From contig MGQB01000036.1 in NCBI GenBank assembly GCA_001797675.1, positions 62,001 to 126,000 of the forward strand: 64,000 nt of DNA, read 5' to 3'. Under the pieces are notes generated by a model. It saw only the letters and a program-made list of their open reading frames with translations. It did not search any database and was not told where the DNA came from. Source of the stretch: Deltaproteobacteria bacterium RBG_13_43_22 (GTDB lineage: Bacteria; Desulfobacterota; RBG-13-43-22). Both the position numbers and the translations under genes were made by a program. Below, one piece after another: positions 35,333 to 42,497 of the stretch; positions within the stretch are counted from its first letter, which is position 1; the number at the start of each line of letters is the position of its first letter.

Positions 35333-36648
35333 GTTAAATTCTTTTTCTTTTTAAATAATATTTTATAAAAATAATTTACCATAAAAAATAGTCCATTAGA
35401 CCCAATAAGTATTAAACAGGGAATAATGGCTCCTTTATATCTATAATGCCCAACATGGGTAAATGAATAAACCCCCGAGTAGGTAAGGAAAAAAAAATAG
35501 AACAATAATAGTATTTTCCATTTTTTAATGGATACAATGATTCCAATAATGGCTAATAGAATTAAAATACCTTGAGGCCATCGCATAAGAGTTTTGAATT
35601 TCGCAGCTTTTTCAGTAACCAAATCGTTAGGAGGGAACCACCAAAAATAATATAATTTCTTAACAGTTAACATAAGAAATGTTGTCGGATTTTCTTTTAT
35701 AAAACGAAAAGCTTCCTTGGATAGAATAGTATCCCTTTCAATCTCAGTGAAAGGATGTAAAGGATTTTCTTTATATGGAAATATACTGAACATATGCTTA
35801 CCGGAGGGCAATAAATCGGTCCCAGTTGCGTTGGGATTATTTCCGATCCAGAAGTTTTGCCCGGCCAATGTCCTGATTAATACAAATTTATTATGTACCA
35901 AATAATTTCTAACGGTCCATGGTAAAATTACTGTTAAGGTTAACGTAGAAATAATAATAATACGTTTTATATTAATCCGGTAAGTTCCGTTAGCATTTAA
36001 CCATATCCAAATTAATATCAACGGAAATGATAATATTATGATAGGTGTAACCAATGCCGTTATACCTATAAGTAATCCGGACAGTATTTGATTTCGGACT
36101 GATGGTTGTTCAATAATTTTATATAAAAATAGTATGGATAGAGATAAAAAAAAGACCTCAAAAATTGCTGGATTTATTGTGGCCGAATGATGAATAAAAA
36201 GTGGATATACTGCCATCCCCAAAGAGGCCAAGATAGCCGTTTCATTTTCAAATATTTTTAATCCGAGGTAATAAATTATTAAACAAGTAAATGCAGAAAT
36301 AATAGATTGAATTATTTGAATTGATAGAAAAGAAATGGCGTTCTGACTAAAATAATAAAAAAAGGCAATAAAGAAAGGATAAATGGGTGCTTGATTAGAC
36401 GAAGGGACATATGGTCCCCCGCTGATACTAATGCTGTAACCATGACCGCCTATCAGTGACCTGGCTAACAATCCATATTCGACATCTTCAGGATCTATAT
36501 AACTTTTATTAATGATAATATAAGCTATTCTGATAATTAAGGCCAATAAAAATATACTAGTTAAAAAATAGATATTGGTGTTTTTGATTAAGTTATTGTT
36601 AAAATTAAATTTAATTCTAATATTATTTTCTTTTGTATTAAACATCAC
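35326..36648 (-). CDS. GT39/ArnT-like membrane glycosyltransferase A
   Basis: A 440-residue protein with about ten membrane segments. The N-terminal periplasmic loop has YGLLARSLIGGHGYSIS and PSSNQAPIYPFFIAFFYYF, with acidic residues (DPEDVEYG) in the catalytic loop expected of GT-C enzymes. Later blocks are NFWIGNNPNATGTDLLPSG and LYYFWWFPPNDLV. The same blocks occur in the protein at 38228-39622, so the two are paralogues. GT39-like enzymes use lipid-linked sugars to decorate glycans, lipids or proteins on the periplasmic side. It is coupled to the GH-like gene. Confidence 0.83.
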   Translation of the reverse strand: MMFNTKENNIRIKFNFNNNLIKNTNIYFLTSIFLLALIIRIAYIIINKSYIDPEDVEYGLLARSLIGGHGYSISISGGPYVPSSNQAPIYPFFIAFFYYFSQNAISFLSIQIIQSIISAFTCLIIYYLGLKIFENETAILASLGMAVYPLFIHHSATINPAIFEVFFLSLSILFLYKIIEQPSVRNQILSGLLIGITALVTPIIILSFPLILIWIWLNANGTYRINIKRIIIISTLTLTVILPWTVRNYLVHNKFVLIRTLAGQNFWIGNNPNATGTDLLPSGKHMFSIFPYKENPLHPFTEIERDTILSKEAFRFIKENPTTFLMLTVKKLYYFWWFPPNDLVTEKAAKFKTLMRWPQGILILLAIIGIIVSIKKWKILLLFYFFFLTYSGVYSFTHVGHYRYKGAIIPCLILIGSNGLFFMVNYFYKILFKKKKNLTC

Positions 36649-36714
36649 TACTATCCCAACGGTAAATTTTTAACTGAGAGCTTTGAATTAATGGTTTCGA
36701 GGTTAAATGATATC

Positions 36715-36742
36715 AAAAGAGAGCTTTAAAAAACTCTCCTTT
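36715..36742 (-). terminator. Possible terminator after the IS5 remnant
   Basis: On the minus strand GGAGAG and CTCTC (36719-36723 and 36734-36739 on +) form a short stem with an A+T loop, followed by TTTT. It would end minus-strand transcription coming from the IS5 remnant. The stem is weak. Confidence 0.3.
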
Positions 36743-36841
36743 TATTAATGAGGTATTCTCTTTCATCCCGTAAAACGGCTGCTCATCTCGAGTTACCCCA
36801 TCAGAGTCTATGTCACTTCGAAACTTCACCGGCGTCCCATT

Positions 36842-38026
36842 TTATTTTTGTTCCCTTCCGTTGTCCCTCGCTTCTGCCTCTTCCTCTATTTTCTCCGTGC
36901 TCTTCGGGCTGACTGCCGATTTCACCCATCTGACATGTATCGCCATCCCTCCCTTGATCGAACGAGAGCATTGCATCCATGACATTCTTGAAGAGACTGG
37001 TAAACCGTGCCGATAAGCTCCTTGATGTAAATGACTAAAACCAAAATACTGCTCAATGATGTACCTTTTTTTGGATATCTTTTTATTTCGTTCTTTTTCA
37101 TATTCGGTAAATTTGGCCGTGGTTGTATCCTTCCTCATAATCCCGTCTTTGATCTGATTCAGACTGAGGAAGGTGCGATTAGGTTCCCCGAAATAACCCT
37201 TATCGGCATATATGATTTTAATCGGCTGTTCCGTATGACAACTGGCCGCCGCACATAGGGGAAGATAAAGAGAATCATTATGTGATGCCGGAGCAAGTTC
37301 CGTTGTCAAGACAAATCCATTATTGACGTCTACTGATGCATGTTCTTTTAGACCATAATGGGGAACATCATTTTAACTGTCCAATCAGATTCTAAGTCCC
37401 TGGAGAATTTTAGAGGGGTACCATTCTTATTCACTTGACCTTCAGGCGTGGCTCTTTCTTCTCTTTGTTTTTCCAACTCTTCGTTGCTTAACGAATGACT
37501 GGCGGATTGAATCAACCGGGCATCTATAGCTATCCCTTCGTTGATCGTTAATCCCTTTTGGGAAGACTGCTGTAACACCTCATTATTGATCCAGGTCATC
37601 GCCTCTTTCGACAACCGACTCCAAAATCGGGAAAAAGTAGAATGATCTGGTGATGAAGCATCAACGGAGTATAGGCATCGGTTCCCTCCTCCTACCTCCC
37701 CACTACGTAATAATCCCTCAACCGCTCCTCCACTTTGGACCAGTCTATCACTCGGTTGATTCGGTCCATGGTTTTCAAACTTCGCTTCTTCTCCATAGAA
37801 CTACTAAACGCTATATCCAAAAAGCTGATATTCTTATTCCACTTCTTACAGCCCATTTCTCTCCCTTGTATTGGTTTTGGTGGAGAAATCTTATTGAAGC
37901 TCCCTGCACCAAGGTGCAGGGAATCTTCCAGGCAAGGAAAGGGTTTATTTGTTGTAGTTCGCTCGCTAACCCACGCAGCAAGCTGCGGGGAATGCGCTCG
38001 CTATTCCTGTTCAATTTATGCTTCAT
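36842..38026 (-). pseudogene. IS5-type transposase, dead and interrupted by a hairpin repeat
   Basis: The original ATG is at 38026 (MKHKLN). Directly after codon 5 a 121 bp hairpin repeat (37894-38014) breaks the gene, and the reading resumes with NISFLDIAFSSSMEKKRSL and MDRINRVIDWSKVEERL. Further lesions are a stop in the YYVVGR-EEGTDAY block, loss of about 40 codons between YTPLML and the DHSTFSRFWSRLS-like block, and a one-base loss in an A-run near 37372 that shifts VKNDVPHYGLKEHASVD out of frame. The downstream part (IIYADKGYFGEPNR, KKRYIIEQYFGFSHLHQGAYR) keeps the DDE-type core. Assignment to the IS5 superfamily is by motif recognition. Confidence 0.83.
37894..38014. repeat. 121 bp hairpin repeat, copy 1, inside the IS5 transposase
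   Basis: Runs from TTGAA to TTCAA on +. It contains the stem CCCTGCACC/GGTGCAGGG near one end and CGCAGC/GCTGCG near the other, with GCTCGCTAACCC beside the latter. It is identical to copy 2 at 119 of 121 positions. On the minus strand the gene reads up to TTGAA, then the insert, then continues with AAT after TTCAA. Confidence 0.9.
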
Positions 38027-38141
38027 TGTTAAGTTATTTCAATAATATATTTTATTTTAACTTTTTTTATCTTCTAATTAAACTTTTTGTGGTCTTCCTA
38101 TCCTGCTTCTTCTCCAACTTTGGGACGGTGATGCAAAGGTC

Positions 38142-38172
38142 TCACATTGTCTAGTTTTTGGGGTCCATCTCA
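38142..38172. repeat. Solitary IS3-type terminal repeat remnant
   Basis: This 31 bp stretch (CATTGTCTAGTTTTTGGGG at its core) matches the right end of the IS3 element at 40920-40950 at 25 of 31 positions in the same orientation. It suggests that another IS3-type element once ended here, and it lies just outside the IS5 remnant. Confidence 0.6.
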
Positions 38173-38227
38173 TAGGTCTTTGAAAAGTTCAAGAGTTCAA
38201 TAATTAAAATATCATGTTTTTTTTATA

Positions 38228-39622
38228 TTATTTTCTTTTAAAATGACGAAATGCAATTCTATCCGATATAGCACTTATCGTATATGATGAAAATATTATT
38301 AAATATGGTTCTATAGGCATTCTAAACCTAAGATGCCCTACAAAAAAAATAGAATATAACCCTGTTATCGAAAGAATAATAAAAAATAAAAGAATTGTAT
38401 CTGTAAAATATTTTTTTAATGAGAAAATAAATCCAATAATACAGCTTAAAAGAAATATCCCATAAGGAAACTTGAGTATTTTTTTTAATTGTTTGACATC
38501 TTTTGAAATAATATTGTCAGGTGGAAACCAAAGAAAATAGATAAATTTCTTAAAAAATATTTTAAGTGTCGGAATGGGGTTATTTTTAATATAGGAGATT
38601 GCAATTTTATAAAGTTCTTTATCTTTGTCCATCTCATAATTTTTTAATCCTTCATAAAAGGAATTTGGTAATATTGAATCCATTGATTCACCTGTCTGCA
38701 GGAAAAAGGTTCCTGTCGCTTTTGGATTATTCCCAATCCATAAATTAAGCCCTGCTGTTGATTTCATGAGGGGAAACGACCCAAAAACCAAATAATTCCT
38801 TGCGATCCAGGGTGAAACAAATAAAATAGCAATTAAGAATATGAATAAGGTCCTTTTAAACTTATCATTCCTTTTTACCTGAATTAAGAAAATCCACAAA
38901 AAAATAAAAGGCATGGCTGGAACAATAACATTCGAATTAAGGAGAGTAATACCAATTAAACAACCGGAGATCACACTATTTTTAAAAGAGGGGTTTTCTT
39001 TAAAAATAAATAAATAAAGTACTGATAAAGAAAACCAAAATGTAAAAATCGATTCAGGAACAATCTTTATCGAATATAAAACAAATACCGGGTAAAAAGC
39101 CGAAATAAATCCTGCAACTATGGCAGCCTTTTTATTGAATATTTTTAAAGCGATAAGATAAATAACGATACAAGTTAAAGAGGAAATTATGGCTTGCAGA
39201 AATTTAATAATCCAATAAGAAAAAGGGTTTGTTGAAAAATAAAAAAATATAGAAAGAAATAAAGGATAGAATGGAAGCTGATTGGCTGAAGGTCTGTATT
39301 GTCCCGTTTGTTTAAATTTGATAAAATCGGCCATTTGGGTGTTTCCATCAGAAATGAAACTATCTGAATGTATTTTTTGTTTTCCATTTTTTTCAGTTAA
39401 AGATTGTTTATTAAATTCATTAATAGGAACACTATAACCTTTCCCTTTGATTATCGATCTTGCAATAACCCCATATTCAAAATCTCGATTTACATTAGAT
39501 CCTTTAAATATAAGGCTGCTGCTTCCTAATGCGATTAATCTTAATATTAAGGCTATAATAAATAGAGTAATTACAATTATTTTATTATTTTTATTAAGTA
39601 TAGAAACATATATTGAAAACAT
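38228..39622 (-). CDS. GT39/ArnT-like membrane glycosyltransferase B
   Basis: A 464-residue polytopic protein, paralogue of the protein at 35326-36648. Shared blocks are YGVIARSIIKGKGYSVPI, YRPSANQLPFYPLFLSIFFYF, NLWIGNNPKATGTFFLQTG and FLWFPPDNIISKD. Between the first two it has an insert of about 30 polar residues not seen in paralogue A, probably lengthening the periplasmic loop. A GT-C type transfer of a lipid-linked sugar is expected. The gene is flanked by IS3-type remains on its downstream side and a 58 bp repeat 28 bp before its start. It is markedly A+T-rich. Confidence 0.83.
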   Translation of the reverse strand: MFSIYVSILNKNNKIIVITLFIIALILRLIALGSSSLIFKGSNVNRDFEYGVIARSIIKGKGYSVPINEFNKQSLTEKNGKQKIHSDSFISDGNTQMADFIKFKQTGQYRPSANQLPFYPLFLSIFFYFSTNPFSYWIIKFLQAIISSLTCIVIYLIALKIFNKKAAIVAGFISAFYPVFVLYSIKIVPESIFTFWFSLSVLYLFIFKENPSFKNSVISGCLIGITLLNSNVIVPAMPFIFLWIFLIQVKRNDKFKRTLFIFLIAILFVSPWIARNYLVFGSFPLMKSTAGLNLWIGNNPKATGTFFLQTGESMDSILPNSFYEGLKNYEMDKDKELYKIAISYIKNNPIPTLKIFFKKFIYFLWFPPDNIISKDVKQLKKILKFPYGIFLLSCIIGFIFSLKKYFTDTILLFFIILSITGLYSIFFVGHLRFRMPIEPYLIIFSSYTISAISDRIAFRHFKRK

Positions 39623-39649
39623 AGGATAACTTATTTTTGTTTATGAATA

Positions 39650-39707
39650 AGACCTTTGATTAATTTTGAAATCAAACTTCTGGAATATAACGAGGTAAAT
39701 TTTTAAA
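39650..39707 (-). repeat. 58 bp repeat, copy B
   Basis: Second copy of the repeat at 32033-32090 (3 differences). On the minus strand the frame continues past the repeat as GLIHKQK and stops, while copy A continues GLFNLEF and stops, as expected for the tails of two related genes. It ends 28 bp before the GT39-like B start. Confidence 0.75.
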
Positions 39708-39731
39708 TAATAGTCCTTCGGGTGAAAAATA

Positions 39732-39851
39732 TTACTTCATTGGAAGCATTTGTAAGACAGAATCAATCCCTTTATCCCACTTCCACCTTCTATCCTCTTT
39801 CCCAAGCCATAGCTTTCTGAGTTTTTTTCTCCTCTGCCAACAGTACCCGTT
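39732..39851 (-). pseudogene. Unidentified C-terminal gene fragment
   Basis: A 39-codon open stretch ending in TAA whose translation (KLWLGKEDRRWKWDKGID then SVLQMLPMK) is rich in Trp, Lys and Arg and looks like a real protein tail. It has no start and is cut at the IS3 end side. I do not recognise the family. It may be the tail of a transposase or of a gene broken by the IS3 insertion. Confidence 0.35.
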
Positions 39852-39941
39852 TTATTAAAGGCCATCACCCGGGGGTGGGCCCCAGTAGTTGGACAACCTG
39901 AACATGTGAATAAGCTTTAAGTTTTGTTTTTATTACAGGTC

Positions 39942-40466
39942 TCAGGCTGCCTGGATCACTGGAGCAGTTAAGCCATGATATACCTCATCCGGGGTTAGAA
40001 TATCAAATGTTTGGTGGGGGCGTTCCTGGTTGTAGAACCGGAACCACTCCTCCAGCCCACTCCGTAGTGCGGAACCGTTGTCGAAACTCCGCAGATAACG
40101 GCCACCAGAAACATGAAGCCCCGGGCCATAGGGATATAAGTGATATCTGCCGCCCACACCTGGTCGGGATAGTCAATGACCAGATCCCGGAGCAAGTAGG
40201 GATAGATTTTATGCTCCGGCCCCATCAAACGCATCAGCCGTTGAATATGCTTCCGGTTAAAGCGATAGCCCAGTCTTCGCAAATGTCGGGTCATGGAGCG
40301 AGATCCGTAAAAAGGCGTCTTTCAGGTATTGCTCTTCGATCAAACGCATCAGGGCCAGGTCCTGCGAGTCTATTTCGACCGGTTTATAATACAGCGACGA
40401 CCGGCTGTGGTCTAACAGCCGGCACTGCCGGGAGACGCTCACTTGGGGATCTTGAAAGTTGATCAT
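39942..40466 (-). pseudogene. IS3 orfB (DDE integrase), frameshifted and deleted
   Basis: The N-terminus reads MINFQDPQVSVSRQCRLL and YYKPVEIDSQDLALMRLIEEQYLK. A one-base insertion before the PFYGSRSMTRHLRRLGYR-type block shifts the frame. The region VWAADITYIPMARGF keeps the first catalytic Asp. After FLVAVI about 110 codons are missing, including the second Asp and the Glu, and the reading resumes in another frame at SALRSGLEEWFRFYNQERPH. The protein is certainly inactive. Confidence 0.85.
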
Positions 40467-40486
40467 TTGCTTTCGTTGCTTTTGGC

Positions 40487-40884
40487 TTAAAGACTTAGCT
40501 TCTTGGCTAAAAAATCGCCTTCCACCTCAATCATTCCGATCTGACGATACAACTCGTCGATTTGGGCTTCCTGATCTTGATGGGACTTTTGGCCCTTGTC
40601 AAAAAGTTCTGCCGCCCCCTCCACCAGGGCTTGTTTCCATTTGGTGATCATGGTGGGGTGAACGCCAAAACGGATAGTCAATTCGGAGACAGTGGCCTCG
40701 TTTTTTAGGGCCGCCAAAGCAACTTTAGCTTTAAATTGAAGCTCCCTGCACCAAGGTGCAGGGAATCTTCCAGGCAAGGAAAAGGTTTATTTGTTGTAGT
40801 CCGCTCGCTAACCCACGCAGCAAGCTGCGGGGAATGCGCTCGCTATTCCTGTTCAAGGGTGTGTTGTTTTCGTTTCTTGCTCAT
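40487..40884 (-). pseudogene. IS3 orfA (helix-turn-helix), interrupted by a hairpin repeat
   Basis: The original ATG is at 40884 (MSKKRKQHTLE). The gene is broken after codon 11 by the 121 bp repeat at 40736-40856. Beyond it the HTH domain continues as FKAKVALAALKNEATVSEL and RFGVHPTMITKWKQALVEG, then the leucine-rich tail DELYRQIGMIEVEGDFLAKK. Removing the insert after TTGAA restores the conserved LEFKAKVALAAL reading exactly. Confidence 0.85.
40736..40856. repeat. 121 bp hairpin repeat, copy 2, inside IS3 orfA
   Basis: Same sequence as copy 1 except two substitutions, with the same TTGAA and TTCAA limits and the same orientation. Because the host gene is a well-conserved orfA, the empty site can be reconstructed: CCTTGAATTTAAAGC on the minus strand. 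Confidence 0.92.
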
Positions 40885-42457
40885 GGTCAATTCCTTTCTT
40901 TGGGTTGACTCTGAGCTTATCATATTGTCCAGTTTTTAAGGACCACCTCAAAGGTGTCTCACTATCATTGGTACAGAGGGTAACAGCGTTTTTATAAATT
41001 GCATAACTTATTCCCAATAGGAACCACAAGATAGGAAGATTATAGGTAAAATCGACTGATGACGAAAATCCTAAGACGATGATGCAACCTGATGCTGATA
41101 TTAACAGTGTTTTTGCATACTCATTTTTTAAATTTTTTATTACAGAAAATATTTTGAAAATTGCATAAATTATCATACCTAATATAAATAGAAATATTAC
41201 CAGGCCAAAATCAAATAATATCGATAAATAAATACTATGACTATGAATTATTGGGTTCAAATAGTATGTGCTTCCACTAATCCCTAATCCTTGTATAAAA
41301 GCATCATTAACATTAAGCGCATTGAATCCTGTTTGCCAATATTTAAATCGATCAGAAAGCGAACGTTCTGATTGAATCCTTACACTTTCGTCATGCGGAA
41401 AATAAGATTTGATAGAATTAATATGAGGGAGATTTATGAATGAAAATATAACAAATCCTAAAAGAACACACCCGAAAAATATGAATAAATTTCTGAAAAG
41501 CTTTTTTCTAAAATTCTTTAATGTGACAATTAAAAAAGTTATAGCCAATAGCATTGAGGCTATTGGGCCTCTTGCTTCGGTAAATAAGATTGTCCAGAAT
41601 AATAAATTAGTAATTAAAAAAAGAAGGAATTTCTCTTTATTTTTTTTGCTTTGATATAATAACCCAATAGTGAAAATAATTCCAAAAGATAAAAATACCG
41701 CCCCAACATGAGATTCTATACTCCCTGATGCTTTTTTTTGGTATGTGGGAAAATTGAAATGTATATCCAATTCATTAGTAATCTGATAGTCTTTGGTTGT
41801 ATTTCCAACCGGGAAAGTCGGAATCAATTTTTTAAAAGGAAAAGTGGATACTAACATTGTAATAGCTATTAACATTGAAACTAGTATAATACTTTTTATA
41901 GCTTTAATAATATCTTCTTGATTTTTTAATAAAATTATAAAAAGTAGATATAGAATAAAATTAAAAGCCAATCTTACGCATTGGTTTAAACCCATCGATA
42001 TTTCCGGTGTCCATACAATAGATATAAGAGCATACCCTACTAATATAATTAGAAAGAAAATCATATATTCAGGAGTTAATTTTTTTCTGAAGGGGGTCGC
42101 TTCTTTTTTCAAAACACATTTATGAAAAAATATACAAAAAATAACCAGAAGAATTGCAATATCAATTAATTCAAGTCTTATCCAACTAAATTTATAGGTG
42201 GATGGTTTGATAAAAATCATCATATTACCGATAGGTAAAAAAGCTATTAATAGAATAGGACTAAAATTAATGTTTTTTAAAAGAATCCCAATAATAACTA
42301 TTATAACTAGGGCACCGAGTAGATATATGTAAAATATTGAGTCTTGTTCAACGGACAAATATCCAATTGTTATTATAGCCAATATCTCCAAAATGATTAA
42401 AATAAGCAACACAGGAAGATATTTTTTAATATATTTATCAAATAATTTATTTTTCAT
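40853..42457 (-). CDS. O-antigen polymerase/ligase-like membrane protein, C-terminus replaced by IS3 sequence
   Basis: A polytopic protein of 534 residues with about twelve hydrophobic segments and a Wzy_C-type region (RFKYWQTGFNALNVNDAF then IQGLGISGSTYYLNPIIHSHS). The IS3 right end at 40945 cuts into its 3' end. The last 31 or so residues (from about LRWSLKTGQYDKLRVNPKK onward) are encoded by the IS, and the stop is supplied by the IS. All membrane segments appear to precede the junction, so it may still work. It follows the Wzc-like gene and could be the repeat-unit polymerase (Wzy) of the cluster. Polymerase versus ligase is uncertain. Confidence 0.8.
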   Translation of the reverse strand: MKNKLFDKYIKKYLPVLLILIILEILAIITIGYLSVEQDSIFYIYLLGALVIIVIIGILLKNINFSPILLIAFLPIGNMMIFIKPSTYKFSWIRLELIDIAILLVIFCIFFHKCVLKKEATPFRKKLTPEYMIFFLIILVGYALISIVWTPEISMGLNQCVRLAFNFILYLLFIILLKNQEDIIKAIKSIILVSMLIAITMLVSTFPFKKLIPTFPVGNTTKDYQITNELDIHFNFPTYQKKASGSIESHVGAVFLSFGIIFTIGLLYQSKKNKEKFLLFLITNLLFWTILFTEARGPIASMLLAITFLIVTLKNFRKKLFRNLFIFFGCVLLGFVIFSFINLPHINSIKSYFPHDESVRIQSERSLSDRFKYWQTGFNALNVNDAFIQGLGISGSTYYLNPIIHSHSIYLSILFDFGLVIFLFILGMIIYAIFKIFSVIKNLKNEYAKTLLISASGCIIVLGFSSSVDFTYNLPILWFLLGISYAIYKNAVTLCTNDSETPLRWSLKTGQYDKLRVNPKKGIDHEQETKTTHP

Positions 42458-42497
42458 TAAAATATATGAAAATATTTTTTTAAAATCAAAAACTTAT

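Larger units (their letters stand above)
39623..39875. other. Spacer between GT39-like B and the IS3 element
   Basis: Contains the 58 bp repeat copy B and a 39-codon fragment (39732-39851) but no complete gene. It reads as debris left by element insertion and deletion. Confidence 0.5.
39876..40945 (-). mobile_element. Decayed IS3-family insertion sequence
   Basis: Ends are set by imperfect terminal inverted repeats: TGGGCCCCAGTAGTTGGACA at 39876 on + and TGGTCCTTAAAAACTGGACA read inward from 40945 on minus. The 1070 bp body holds remnants of orfA and orfB in the usual order on the minus strand. It carries a 121 bp hairpin repeat and a large internal deletion, so it cannot transpose alone. 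Insertion fell at the 3' end of the O-antigen-ligase-like gene. A target duplication could not be made out. Confidence 0.82.

Noticed and set aside
37735-38154. 139-codon + strand frame with a SLTHAASCGECARYSCS segment, also found at 40736-40939
   Set aside because: The shared peptide is only the translation of the 121 bp hairpin repeat on the wrong strand, not a conserved protein.
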